NCBI RefSeq assembly: GCF_947496515.1
Contig: NZ_CANMDB010000010.1
Coordinates: forward strand, 124,001 to 188,000
DNA length: 64,000 bases
Direction: 5' to 3'
DNA from: an uncultured Roseobacter sp.
GTDB taxonomy: Bacteria; Pseudomonadota; Alphaproteobacteria; Rhodobacterales; Rhodobacteraceae
Shown piece after piece: positions 51,489 to 60,323 of the stretch (positions are counted from its first letter, which is position 1; every line of letters begins with the position of its first letter). The notes beneath the pieces were generated by a model, which was not told where the DNA came from, searched no databases, and saw only the letters and a list, made by a program, of their open reading frames with translations. Position numbers and translations under genes: made by a program.

Positions 51489-51899
51489 TCACCCGTCGCG
51501 CGGATCCTTGGGCTTACCCGGACCAAAGCGCCGCAGAAAGGTGACATAGGAAAAGCCCAGATCCGCCGTGTTGCACAGTTTGTGACCGCTGGTCTCCGTA
51601 TGCAGCGACAACCCGCCCCAGGCGATTCTCAGAAAATACCCGTGCCGACGCAGGCGCACATCCAGATCGTCCCAGCCGGTAGCCTCCGCCATGTCGCGAA
51701 ACAGCAGCTTTTGCAGGGCAAAGACCAGCCGCGGATCGACCGCCTCCTTTTTCTTCTTGGCGCTCTTGTGTGCCGCGAGATGGGCAACCAGCAAATCCTC
51801 AACGATCTTTGCGACAGTGCCTTCCTGCTCCGTCGCCAGATCATGGACCGCCAGCGCCAGATCTGCTGGCAGTTGAATCGAAACAGTACGACTATTCAT
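51489..51899 (-). CDS. Ribbon-helix-helix-like hypothetical protein
   Basis: A 136-residue protein whose N-terminus (SRTVSIQLPADLALAVHDLA) looks like a ribbon-helix-helix DNA-binding domain. A lysine-rich linker (KSAKKKKEAV) follows, then a C-terminal part with MAEATGWDDLDVRLRRHGYF and GGLSLHTETSGHKLCNTADL. That C-terminal pattern is seen in small conserved proteins of Rhodobacterales, but I can name no function. It stands alone on the minus strand, 36 bp after the PII-like gene. Confidence 0.6.
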   Translation of the reverse strand: MNSRTVSIQLPADLALAVHDLATEQEGTVAKIVEDLLVAHLAAHKSAKKKKEAVDPRLVFALQKLLFRDMAEATGWDDLDVRLRRHGYFLRIAWGGLSLHTETSGHKLCNTADLGFSYVTFLRRFGPGKPKDPRDG

Positions 51900-51935
51900 G
51901 CCGCCGACATTTCCTTAATTCTGGTTTATAAAGAG

Positions 51936-52247
51936 TTAAAAACGCTCGGCCCGTAACACATCACAGTCAACAATTGTCACCACACCGATGTGTCGCTCCA
52001 CAACGGCAAAGGCCGCATCCAGCAAACGGTCGAGCTTCTCGGGGCGCACGATGCAGATCACCTGGACCATGCCGCTGGCACGCCCGATCTCACCAGCGCG
52101 GGTCCAGGCACCGGACCGCCCCGAGCCGCCCAGCACCGGCAGGATCGTAAACCCCGTCACCTCCGCCTCTTCCAACGCTGCGGTCAGTCGGGATTGCATG
52201 ATGGCCTCAATGGTGATCTCGACCCGTTTGGCGCTGTGCGTCTTCAT
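51936..52247 (-). CDS. PII-like signalling protein of the bicarbonate transporter
   Basis: A 103-residue PII-superfamily protein (KRVEITIEAIMQSRLTAALE, FTILPVLGGSGRSGAWTRAG, VQVICIVRPEKLDRLLDAAF). It lacks the uridylylation-site pattern of GlnB. It follows the SbtA-type transporter gene by 4 bp, the partner arrangement of cyanobacterial SbtA-SbtB, in which the PII-like protein gates the transporter in response to adenine nucleotides. Confidence 0.78.
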   Translation of the reverse strand: MKTHSAKRVEITIEAIMQSRLTAALEEAEVTGFTILPVLGGSGRSGAWTRAGEIGRASGMVQVICIVRPEKLDRLLDAAFAVVERHIGVVTIVDCDVLRAERF

Positions 52248-52251
52248 AGGA

Positions 52252-53229
52252 TCAGGCTCCTGTCATGGCTGTGGCCACCGCCACATAAAGCGGAATGCCC
52301 AGCGTGAGGTTGAATGGAAAGGTCACCCCCAGCGACAGGGTGAGGTAGATCGCCGGGTTGGCTTCGGGCAGGGCCACGCGCATGGCGGCGGGCACCGCGA
52401 TGTAGGAGGCCGAGGCCGACAGCACCATGAAGAGCGCAACCCCGCCGGTGGACAGCCCCAGCAGCAGCCCCGCGACCAGCCCAAAGCCACTGCCGATCAC
52501 CGGCATCAGCAGGCCAAAAGCCAGCGCACCGGGTCGCAACGCACCGCTGCGCCCGCGCAGCCCCCGGCCCGCCACCAGCCCCATATCCAGCAGAAAGAGG
52601 CACAGCACACCTTTGAAAGGCGCGACCACAAAGCTGGAGATTTCGGCCAGCCCTTCCTCGCCGGTGGCCCAGCCAATGAAGAAGGCGCCCACGAGCAGCA
52701 CGATGGACCCGTTCAGCAGGATCTCCCGCCACAAATCGCTGTCCATCCGCTGCCCGTCGCCACTGCGCGAAATCAGCCAGAGGGCGGAGAGGATCGCGGG
52801 CGCTTCCATGGCGGCGGCGACCGCGACCATATAGCCTTCGGCGGCGATCCCGCTGCTCTCCAGCACGGAGGTCGCGGCCACGAAGGTCACGATGGAGATC
52901 GACCCGTAGTGCGCCGCCACCGCCGCCGCATCGAGCCGGCTCAGCCCGGTCATCACATTCAACAGCGCAAAGGCCACCAGCGGCAAGGCTGCCGAAAGGA
53001 TCACGCCTGCCAGAAGCGACAACCCAAGCGTTGCGTCGATCCCGTGCGAGGACACGCTGACCCCGCCTTTGAACCCGATGGCAAAGAGCAGATAGATCGA
53101 CAGCGCCTTGGCCGCCGCCTCCGGAACACTCAGATCAGACCGCGCGAGCGCCGCCGCCACCCCAAGGGCAAAGGACAGGATGATGGGTGACACCAGGTTC
53201 GCCGCTGCAAGAGAAAGGATCTGCTCCAA
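52252..53229 (-). CDS. sbtA: SbtA-family sodium-dependent bicarbonate transporter
   Basis: A 325-residue membrane protein of the SbtA (DUF897) family with about ten helices. Typical stretches are LVSPIILSFALGVAAALARS at the start, YLLFAIGFKGGVSVSSHGID and HYGSISIVTFVAATSVLESS. Cyanobacterial members import bicarbonate with sodium. It is followed by a PII-like gene and preceded 39 bp upstream by a beta-carbonic anhydrase gene on the same strand, so the three form an inorganic-carbon unit. Confidence 0.85.
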   Translation of the reverse strand: MEQILSLAAANLVSPIILSFALGVAAALARSDLSVPEAAAKALSIYLLFAIGFKGGVSVSSHGIDATLGLSLLAGVILSAALPLVAFALLNVMTGLSRLDAAAVAAHYGSISIVTFVAATSVLESSGIAAEGYMVAVAAAMEAPAILSALWLISRSGDGQRMDSDLWREILLNGSIVLLVGAFFIGWATGEEGLAEISSFVVAPFKGVLCLFLLDMGLVAGRGLRGRSGALRPGALAFGLLMPVIGSGFGLVAGLLLGLSTGGVALFMVLSASASYIAVPAAMRVALPEANPAIYLTLSLGVTFPFNLTLGIPLYVAVATAMTGA

Positions 53230-53268
53230 AGTATACGCTCCTGCTGTGCCTCAAGGATCTGACCGGGG

Positions 53269-53919
53269 TCAGACCGGCTGGAATGCCTGTTTTGCGGGGT
53301 TGAAATATTCCAGCCCACCGGCCCCGATGTCCGTCCAGAGCCCGTGCAGTGTCAAGGTGCCCTCCGCAAGCCGCGTCGCGATAAAGGGAAAGCTGGCCAG
53401 ATTTTCGAGGCTGACGAGAACGGCGTGCTTTTCCAGTTGCTGGGCCTGTTTGACCGGATCGTTTTCCTCTGCAACGCGCTCATACCGCGGCTTGAGAATA
53501 TCCATCCAGCGCCCGATGAAGCTTTCCTTTTCCTCCAGCTCCGGCGCCTGGCCGCGGCACATGTCGATGCACCCCTGCACACCGCCACAGCCCGAATGCC
53601 CCATCACGATCAGATGCGTCACGCGCAGCATGTTCACCGCGTATTCCACCGCTGCCGAGGTCCCGTGATGATCGCCATCGGGCTGATAGGGCGGCACCAG
53701 ATTGGCGATATTGCGGTGAATGAAGAATTCGCCCTGATCGGCGCCAAAAAGCGTTGTCGCGTTCACCCGGCTGTCACAACAGCAGATGACCATCGCCCGC
53801 GGGTGCTGACCTTCGCTTGCCAGATGCCGGTACCATGCTTCGTTGTCCGCGTAGCCGGTGGCCTTCCAGCCATGATAGCGTTGCGCCAGGTATCCCGGCA
53901 ACGGTTTCGCCTGATCCAT
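53269..53919 (-). CDS. Beta-carbonic anhydrase
   Basis: A 216-residue beta-class enzyme interconverting CO2 and bicarbonate. The zinc ligands are in MVICCCDSRVNATTLFGAD (Cys with the Asp-Arg dyad) and LIVMGHSGCGGVQGCIDMC (His and Cys). FFIHRNIANLVPPY is also typical. It is the first gene of the carbonic anhydrase-SbtA-PII unit. The ATG at 53919 starts MDQAKPLPGYLAQRYHGWKA. No signal peptide, so cytoplasmic. Confidence 0.93.
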   Translation of the reverse strand: MDQAKPLPGYLAQRYHGWKATGYADNEAWYRHLASEGQHPRAMVICCCDSRVNATTLFGADQGEFFIHRNIANLVPPYQPDGDHHGTSAAVEYAVNMLRVTHLIVMGHSGCGGVQGCIDMCRGQAPELEEKESFIGRWMDILKPRYERVAEENDPVKQAQQLEKHAVLVSLENLASFPFIATRLAEGTLTLHGLWTDIGAGGLEYFNPAKQAFQPV

Positions 53920-54060
53920 ATACCGCCCGTTCTCTTTCGTGTTGCGCAGTTAAACCCATTTTGAAACGAATTCGAGCGGAAAGATGACGTCGCCTAAACT
54001 CTTTGGAGAGGTTTTTTCTTCATAAGATGACGTCTGCGGGGGCAGATGAGGGTGAGTGTA

Positions 54061-54441
54061 ATGGACCAGGTCCTGAAAAGCGGGCTGAAGGAAACGGTGC
54101 GCGTCGATCAAGACCGCCTCGCGGCGCTCTACGCCGAGATGGGTGATCTCGGTGCAGAAGACGTGGTATGCCGCGCGATGGAAGAGCTGGCGCACCGCCT
54201 GTCCCTGTGCAGCCGTCTTTATGCCGCCGGGGAACTCACTGAACTGAGAAAATGCGCCCGCTCCCTGATCGCGATCGGTGACCAGATTGGCATGCACATG
54301 CTGATCCGGGTCGCGGGCCACGTGACAGACGCCATCGACGCCGGTGACGGGCCGGCCATCGCGGCGACGCTGGCGCGGCTCATCCGCATCGGGGAGCAAT
54401 CGCTCAGCGCAATCTGGGACCTGCAGGACATCACCATCTGA
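54061..54441 (+). CDS. Hypothetical helical protein
   Basis: A 126-residue helix-rich cytosolic protein starting MDQVLKSGLKETVRVDQDRL, with GAGGGTGAG before the ATG; an ATG 15 bases upstream lies over this SD. Helical stretches include DVVCRAMEELAHRLSLCSRL and IGDQIGMHMLIRVAGHVTDA. The four-helix pattern is reminiscent of histidine-phosphotransfer domains, but no clear active histidine motif is seen. It is preceded by the divergent carbonic anhydrase gene and followed by a leucyl aminopeptidase gene. Confidence 0.6.
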   Translation: MDQVLKSGLKETVRVDQDRLAALYAEMGDLGAEDVVCRAMEELAHRLSLCSRLYAAGELTELRKCARSLIAIGDQIGMHMLIRVAGHVTDAIDAGDGPAIAATLARLIRIGEQSLSAIWDLQDITI

Positions 54442-54504
54442 TCCCTTGCACCGCGACCGCAAGAGACTACGCTACCCCGCAGCAGTCTCCTGAAAGGTCC
54501 AGCC

Positions 54505-55887
54505 ATGCCCCTGCCCCTCTTTGCCGATGCCTCCGAGCCTGCACGTGATCTGCATGTCATCGATCAGGACGGTTTTGACACATGGCTGGCGGAGCAATCC
54601 GCTGACGTGAAAACATGGGTCACCGCCGCCGGGTTCGACGGCGGTCAGGGACAGGCCCTGTTGTTACCCATGGGTAACGAAACGCCTTCCGTGGCCCTGG
54701 CGGGCTACGGCACGGAGAAAAGCCGCGCGCGGACCCGTTTCGCGCTGGCTGCCGCCGCCGCCAAGCTGCCCAAAGGGACCTACCGCATCGCCTCCGGCCT
54801 CACGGGCCGCGCGTTGGAGGTGGAGACGCTGGGCTGGCTTCTGTCAGGCTACCGCTTTGACCGCTACAAGAGCCAGCCCGGGATGGGCGCCCGGCTGATC
54901 GCACCCGACGGGCTTAACGCCGGCGCGATCAGCGCCGTTGTCACCGGCGAGGCGCTGACCCGCGATCTGATCAACACGCCTGCCTCCGACATGGGTCCCG
55001 ACGATCTGGAGGAGGCAGCCCGCGATCTTGCTGCCGCACAGAATGCGCAGATCTCGGTCATCCTTGGCGATGCGCTGCTGGCGGAGAACTTCCCGATGAT
55101 CCACACTGTCGGCCGCGCGGCTCACCGGGCACCGCGGCTCATTGACATGCGGTGGGGGGATACCGGGCCACAGATCACGCTGGTGGGCAAGGGCGTGTGT
55201 TTTGACACGGGCGGGCTCAATCTGAAACCGGGTGCCTCAATGGGGTTGATGAAAAAGGACATGGGCGGGGCCGCCGCGGTGCTGGGGCTGGCGCAGATGA
55301 TCATGGCCAGCGGTCTGGCCGTCCGACTGCGCGTGCTGATCCCGGCGGTGGAAAACGCCGTCTCCGGCAACGCCTTCCGCCCCGGTGACATCCTCACGGC
55401 GCGCAACGGCCTGACGGTGGAAATCAACAACACCGACGCAGAAGGCCGCCTGGTGCTGGCCGATGCGCTGAGCCTCGCGCAAGAGGAAGATCCCGATCTT
55501 GTCGTGTCCATGGCAACGCTGACCGGTGCCGCGCGGGTGGCCGTGGGCCCGGATCTCGCGCCCTACTATTGTGACGATGACACCTTTGCGTCCCTGCTCG
55601 AAGACGCGGCCCGCAACCAGGCCGACCCGGTCTGGCGCATGCCCTTCCACACGCCCTACGAGGCGATGATCGAACCGGGCATCGCCGATCTCGACAACGC
55701 GCCCAAAGGCGGGTTCGCAGGCTCCATCACCGCAGCACTGTTCCTGCGCCGTTTCGTGGGCAAGGCCAGATACGCGCATTTCGACATCTACGGCTGGCAG
55801 CCCACCGATGCCCCCGCCCGACCCAAGGGCGGCATCGGTCAAGCCACCCGTGCGTTGCTGGATGCTCTCGGGCGCTTCCCCCAATGA
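54505..55887 (+). CDS. Leucyl aminopeptidase, M17 family
   Basis: A 460-residue cytosolic metallo-aminopeptidase that trims N-terminal residues from peptides. The catalytic C-terminal domain has LVGKGVCFDTGGLNLKPGAS, MKKDMGGAAAVLG and the M17 signature NTDAEGRLVLADALSL, covering the two-zinc ligands. The N-terminal domain is shorter than in PepA. It overlaps the NlpC/P60 gene by ATGA, a pairing common in Rhodobacterales. Confidence 0.92.
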   Translation: MPLPLFADASEPARDLHVIDQDGFDTWLAEQSADVKTWVTAAGFDGGQGQALLLPMGNETPSVALAGYGTEKSRARTRFALAAAAAKLPKGTYRIASGLTGRALEVETLGWLLSGYRFDRYKSQPGMGARLIAPDGLNAGAISAVVTGEALTRDLINTPASDMGPDDLEEAARDLAAAQNAQISVILGDALLAENFPMIHTVGRAAHRAPRLIDMRWGDTGPQITLVGKGVCFDTGGLNLKPGASMGLMKKDMGGAAAVLGLAQMIMASGLAVRLRVLIPAVENAVSGNAFRPGDILTARNGLTVEINNTDAEGRLVLADALSLAQEEDPDLVVSMATLTGAARVAVGPDLAPYYCDDDTFASLLEDAARNQADPVWRMPFHTPYEAMIEPGIADLDNAPKGGFAGSITAALFLRRFVGKARYAHFDIYGWQPTDAPARPKGGIGQATRALLDALGRFPQ

Positions 55888-56672
55888 GCCGCGACCGTCG
55901 CGAAACACCCGATCCCGCGGAAATCACCGAGGAGACGCCAGCACAGATCTGCCAGCCGGTGGCCGATCTGTGCCGGAGCCCGGGCGGCCCCCGCGACCGT
56001 CAGGTGCTGCTGGGCGATGCCGTCACCCTCCTCGGGCAGACGTCGGGCGTATCGCTCATCCGCGCGGTCAAGGACGGCTATTGCGGCTACGTGAAATCCG
56101 ACGCGCTCTGCCCGCCCAGCGCAGCCACCCACAGCATCATCGCGCGCGCAACCCACGCCTACAGCGCGCCAGACATCAAATCACCCGAGCGCTGCAGCCT
56201 CACCTTCGGCAGCCGGGTCACCGCGCTGTCCGAAACGCCCGGGTTCATCGAGACAGCGCAGGGGTTTCTGCCACGTCAACATCTGGCCCCAGTGGATCAG
56301 GTCGAGACGGATCCTGCAGGCATCGCGTTGCGCTTTCTCGGCACCCCCTACCTGTGGGGCGGCAATACGGGCTGGGGGATCGACTGCTCGGGGCTTGTGC
56401 AGGCCGCCTGCCACGCCTGCCACATTCCCTGTCCAGGTGACAGCGACCAGCAATGCGCGCGGCTGGGCAGGACGCTCCCTCCAGGCACGCCCTACCAGCG
56501 CAACGATCTGCTCTTCTGGAAGGGCCACGTGGCCTGGGTCACTGATCCGGCGACCCTGCTCCACGCCAACGCGTGCCATATGGCCGTGGCGCAGGAGCCC
56601 ATCGACAGCGCCATCGCCCGCATCACCGCGCAGGGCGACGGCCCGGTAACCGCGCACAAAAGGCTGGCATGA
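55884..56672 (+). CDS. NlpC/P60-family cell-wall peptidase
   Basis: A 262-residue protein with SH3-like N-terminal parts (VTLLGQTSGVSLIRAVKDGY, CGYVKSDALC) and a C-terminal NlpC/P60 domain: LGTPYLWGGNTGWGIDCSGL with the catalytic Cys, and a later GHVAWVTDPATLLHANACH with His residues. It probably cleaves D-Glu-gamma-diaminoacid bonds in peptidoglycan peptides; no signal peptide is seen, so it may act on recycled peptides in the cytosol with the upstream aminopeptidase. Confidence 0.88.
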   Translation: MSRDRRETPDPAEITEETPAQICQPVADLCRSPGGPRDRQVLLGDAVTLLGQTSGVSLIRAVKDGYCGYVKSDALCPPSAATHSIIARATHAYSAPDIKSPERCSLTFGSRVTALSETPGFIETAQGFLPRQHLAPVDQVETDPAGIALRFLGTPYLWGGNTGWGIDCSGLVQAACHACHIPCPGDSDQQCARLGRTLPPGTPYQRNDLLFWKGHVAWVTDPATLLHANACHMAVAQEPIDSAIARITAQGDGPVTAHKRLA

Positions 56673-56764
56673 CGCAGACCGACTGACCCGGTCGCCAGGA
56701 CGCAAGCGCCGGAGGCGGTTGCAAACATCACGTGGCCCGGAACGGGCCGCCGGTTAGCAAAGGC

Positions 56765-57115
56765 TCAGTCGCCCACGGCCCGGATCAGCTTGCGCTCCAG
56801 TACGCGCAGCACGGTCTTGAGGTCATGCCCCCGGCGCAGGATCTGGCCGTCCAGCCCCACCACCGCGTACATCCCTTGCTTGTCGCGCAGCTTGGGCCGC
56901 TTCTCGATCCGGTAGAGCGGGGTCTCCGCGGTCCGCCGGAACACCGAGAAAATCGCCACCTCGCGCAGGCAGGAAATGCCGTAATCGCGCCACTCCCCGG
57001 CCGCCACGAAACGACCGTAAAGCGACAGGATCAGGGAGAGTTCCTTGCGGTGAAACGCGACCTGGGCGGGCGGCAACTGATGCAGGTTCGCGGGCTGCGA
57101 CACGGGGCTATTCAT
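56765..57115 (-). CDS. DUF2794 family protein
   Basis: A 116-residue conserved alphaproteobacterial protein (QVAFHRKELSLILSLYGRFV, GEWRDYGISCLREVAIFSVF, LYRIEKRPKLRDKQGMYAVV, ILRRGHDLKTVLRVLERKLI). Function unknown. The ATG at 57115 gives the usual family length; a longer frame to 57202 is not supported. Confidence 0.8.
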   Translation of the reverse strand: MNSPVSQPANLHQLPPAQVAFHRKELSLILSLYGRFVAAGEWRDYGISCLREVAIFSVFRRTAETPLYRIEKRPKLRDKQGMYAVVGLDGQILRRGHDLKTVLRVLERKLIRAVGD

Positions 57116-57231
57116 GGGAGCAGAGTTGCGCCCTTGGCCGCACAAATCAAGCCCCGAGGTTTGGATATACAGGCGCGCCGCTTTCGTGTTACGGATTTTC
57201 ACAAGAGGGGGGATTTTGGAAACATGACATT

Positions 57232-57681
57232 GTGACCGGTGAAAGCCCGCAATCGCGCGCGGAGAAATGCGCGGCCATCCTGATGGAACGGGACGCCGCC
57301 AGCCGCGCTCTCGGTATCGAGATCGCGCAGATCGCGCCGGGACAGGCCACGCTGACCCTTCAGGTGCGCGACGACATGCTGAACGGCCACGGCATCTGCC
57401 ACGGCGGCATGATCTTCACCCTGGCAGACAGCGCCTTTGCCTTTGCCTGCAACAGCTACAATGAGCGCACGGTCGCCCAGCAAAACCAGATCACCTACCT
57501 CGCCCCCGCCCGCTACGGCGACAGGCTGACGGCCACCGCCACGGAGGTGGCAAGGGCCGGGCGCTCGGGCACCTATGACGTCACCGTCACGGATCAGGCA
57601 GGGATCACCATCGCGCTGATGCGGGGTCTCGCGCGCTCTGTCAAAGGCCAGCATTTTGAGGAAAGCAGCGACCCGTCATGA
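57232..57681 (+). CDS. paaI: PaaI, hydroxyphenylacetyl-CoA thioesterase
   Basis: A 149-residue hot-dog-fold thioesterase. The signature is MLNGHGICHGGMIFTLADSA with the catalytic Asp nearby, and ALGIEIAQIAPGQATLTLQV precedes it. It removes dead-end CoA thioesters in phenylacetate breakdown. The start is probably the GTG at 57232, with GGAAAC upstream. It overlaps paaK by 4 bp (ATGA). The rest of the paa pathway is not in the window. Confidence 0.85.
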   Translation: MTGESPQSRAEKCAAILMERDAASRALGIEIAQIAPGQATLTLQVRDDMLNGHGICHGGMIFTLADSAFAFACNSYNERTVAQQNQITYLAPARYGDRLTATATEVARAGRSGTYDVTVTDQAGITIALMRGLARSVKGQHFEESSDPS

Positions 57682-58973
57682 AGGATCTGACCCCCGCCCC
57701 CGCCACGTTGGAGCCCATCGAGACCGCCAGCCGCGACGAAATCGCAGCACTTCAGACCGACCGTTTGCGCTGGTCGCTGAGGCATGCCTACGACAACGTG
57801 CCTTTCTACTGCCAGAGCTTCGATGCCGCTGGCGTGCATCCGGATGATCTGACCGGGCTGGAGGATCTCGCCCGTTTTCCCTTCACGCTCAAGACCGACC
57901 TGCGCGCCAGCTACCCCTTTGGCATGTTCGCCGTCCCGCGTAACCAAGTGGCGCGGATCCATGCCTCCTCCGGCACCACGGGTCAGCCCACCGTCGTGGG
58001 ATATACCGAAAACGACCTCGCGACCTGGGGCCATGTGGTCGCGCGCTCCCTGCGGGCGGCGGGGCTGAGGCAGGGGGATCTTTTGCACAACGCCTATGGC
58101 TACGGGCTCTTTACCGGCGGGCTGGGGATCCAGCTGGGCGCGGATGCCCTGGGGCTCAGCACCGTGCCGGTCTCGGGCGGGATGACACCGCGGCAGGTGC
58201 GGCTGATCACGGATTTCCAGCCCAAGGGGATCACTGTCACCCCGTCCTACGCGCTCTCGATCCTCGATGAATGTGCGGCTCAGGGGATCGACCCGCGCGG
58301 CACGTCGCTCCAGGTTGGCATCTTTGGCGCCGAACCCTGGACCAACGCCATGCGGTCAGAGATCGAGGCTGCCTTCGACATGCACGCGCTCGACATCTAC
58401 GGCCTGTCGGAAGTCATGGGCCCCGGCGTCTCCATGGAATGTGTCGAGGCCAAGGATGGGCTGCACATCTGGGAGGATCATTTCTACCCGGAGGTCATCG
58501 ACCCTGAGACAGGCATCCCCGTGGCCGATGGGGAACGGGGCGAGCTGGTCTTTACTTCCCTGACAAAGGAAGCCTTTCCCATCATCCGCTACCGCACCCG
58601 CGATCTGACCCGGCTGCTGCCCGGGACCGCGCGCAGCATGCGCCGGATGGAAAAGGTCACGGGCCGGTCGGACGATATGATCATCCTGCGCGGCGTGAAC
58701 GTCTTTCCCACCCAGATCGAGGAAGCGTTGATGGCCACTCCCGGCCTCGCCCCGCATTTCCAGATCGAACTGACGCGCCCCGACCGGATGGACCGGATGC
58801 GGGTGCTGTGCGAGATGGCCGCGGGCGCGACCGATACCGACACCGGCGCGGCGCTGGCAGCGAAGATCAAGCAGACGGTCGGGGTCACCGTTGACGTGAC
58901 AGTGGGCGCGCCGGGATCGGTCGCCCGGTCCGAGGGCAAGGCCCTGCGCATCCTCGACCGGCGCACCGGCTGA
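57678..58973 (+). CDS. paaK: PaaK, phenylacetate-CoA ligase
   Basis: A 431-residue adenylate-forming enzyme that starts phenylacetate degradation by making phenylacetyl-CoA. The AMP-binding motif is IHASSGTTGQPTVVGYTEND near residue 95; LDIYGLSEVMGPGVSMECVE and RGVNVFPTQIEEALMATPGL are PaaK hallmarks. It is coupled to paaI. A strong family match. Confidence 0.93.
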   Translation: MKDLTPAPATLEPIETASRDEIAALQTDRLRWSLRHAYDNVPFYCQSFDAAGVHPDDLTGLEDLARFPFTLKTDLRASYPFGMFAVPRNQVARIHASSGTTGQPTVVGYTENDLATWGHVVARSLRAAGLRQGDLLHNAYGYGLFTGGLGIQLGADALGLSTVPVSGGMTPRQVRLITDFQPKGITVTPSYALSILDECAAQGIDPRGTSLQVGIFGAEPWTNAMRSEIEAAFDMHALDIYGLSEVMGPGVSMECVEAKDGLHIWEDHFYPEVIDPETGIPVADGERGELVFTSLTKEAFPIIRYRTRDLTRLLPGTARSMRRMEKVTGRSDDMIILRGVNVFPTQIEEALMATPGLAPHFQIELTRPDRMDRMRVLCEMAAGATDTDTGAALAAKIKQTVGVTVDVTVGAPGSVARSEGKALRILDRRTG

Positions 58974-59321
58974 GCCGCCGTGCCCCGCCTCGCACAGCCG
59001 CCAAAATAGGCGCGGCATGGGTTACACCAGCAACTTCTTGCCAAACCTCTTAGGGCACGGCGGGCCTGCCCCTCGGGGCACCCGTTCAGATCGCTTGGCC
59101 CCCGCGGCACCGCTCATATCCCGAAAAACACCCTCGTTTCATAATCCAAACGGACACCAGCGCCGCTCCCGCCACAGGGCCAGCGGAGGGAGCCTGCCGA
59201 TCTCCGCGCCGCGCGGCCAAATGCCGCCGCTCACTTTCCCGTTTATACCGATTTTCCACTTCTCAGCGGAGAGGCCGCGTGGTTTTCTTAACCAAACCAA
59301 ACAATTCGGGTGGATCCATTC
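58974..59321. other. Intergenic stretch upstream of the ABC importer
   Basis: The 348-bp gap between paaK and the binding-protein gene holds no supported gene. The region near 59235-59310 is less GC-rich (TTTATACCGATTTTCC and TTCTTAACC) and probably contains the promoter of the importer operon. I could not fix a riboswitch or terminator. Confidence 0.4.
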
Positions 59322-60323
59322 ATGACGTCTCTTTTCTCCAACACGACTTCCCGCCGCCGGTTTCTTCAGGTCGGCGGGGCAGCCCTGGCCGCCGGAACCC
59401 TGCCCGCCTGGCGGGCCGGTGCGGCAGATCCGGTGACCTTTCAGCTGTCCTGGCTGCATTCGGTGCAATTCGGCGGCAGCTATATCGCGGCGGAGCGCGG
59501 CTACTGGCAGGAGGAGGGCATCGACGTGAGCCTCGCGCCCGGCGGACCCAACGCACCCGTGGAGCCGCCCGTCGTCACCGGCACAGCGCTCATGGGCATC
59601 TCCGCCGCGGACTACACGGCAGCCGCGGTCGAGAATGGCGCGCCTTTCAAGATCCTCGCCGTCGCGATGCAGCGCAACCCCTTCGCCATCTCCTCTCTGC
59701 CGGACAATCCGGTGAACACACCCGCGGATCTCGAAGGCAAATCCATCGGTATGGCGACGGCGAATACGCCCGTGCTCAAGGCGCTCTGCGATATGAACGG
59801 CGTGGATATGAACGCCATCGAGGTCGTGCCCACGCAGTATGACGGGGCGCCACTTCTGTCGGGTCAGGTGGATTGCCTGCTCTCCTGGTCCACCGATCTG
59901 CCCGTTGCGATGGTGATGCAGGGGGCCGAGCCTGCGGTCATGCTGCTGGCGGATCATGGCTACTCCGTCCACTCGCAGACCTACATCGCGACAGAGGACG
60001 CCATCGCCAACCGCCGCGCCGATCTTGTGGCCCTGCTCAAGGGTGAGGTGCGCGGCTGGAACGACTACCTTGCCGACACCGATGCCGCAGCCGAGCTGAC
60101 CGTCGCGCGCTATCCCGATGCGGGACTGGATCTGGCCACGCAGAAGCTGCAGGCCGAACGGCAGGTGCCCTTGATGTTCTCCGATCTGACGGAGGAGAGC
60201 GGCTTTGGCTGGTTCACGGACGAGACCGTCGCCGCCAATGTGGAGACGCTGGGCTTGCTGGGCCGCAACGTGACGCCGGATCTCTGGGATCGCTCCATTC
60301 TGGAAGAGGTGCATGGGGCCTGA
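59322..60323 (+). CDS. NMT1/THI5-like ABC substrate-binding protein
   Basis: A 333-residue exported protein with a twin-arginine type signal (TTSRRRFLQVGGAALAAGTL). The mature part is of the NMT1/THI5 class (VTFQLSWLHSVQFGGSYIAA, ERGYWQEEGIDVSLAPGGPN, VDCLLSWSTDLPVAMVM), which includes binding proteins for pyrimidine thiamine precursors, riboflavin, nitrate and sulfonates. I chose the ATG at 59322 with GGTGGA upstream over a GTG at 59310. It overlaps the ATPase gene by 11 bp. Confidence 0.85.
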   Translation: MTSLFSNTTSRRRFLQVGGAALAAGTLPAWRAGAADPVTFQLSWLHSVQFGGSYIAAERGYWQEEGIDVSLAPGGPNAPVEPPVVTGTALMGISAADYTAAAVENGAPFKILAVAMQRNPFAISSLPDNPVNTPADLEGKSIGMATANTPVLKALCDMNGVDMNAIEVVPTQYDGAPLLSGQVDCLLSWSTDLPVAMVMQGAEPAVMLLADHGYSVHSQTYIATEDAIANRRADLVALLKGEVRGWNDYLADTDAAAELTVARYPDAGLDLATQKLQAERQVPLMFSDLTEESGFGWFTDETVAANVETLGLLGRNVTPDLWDRSILEEVHGA

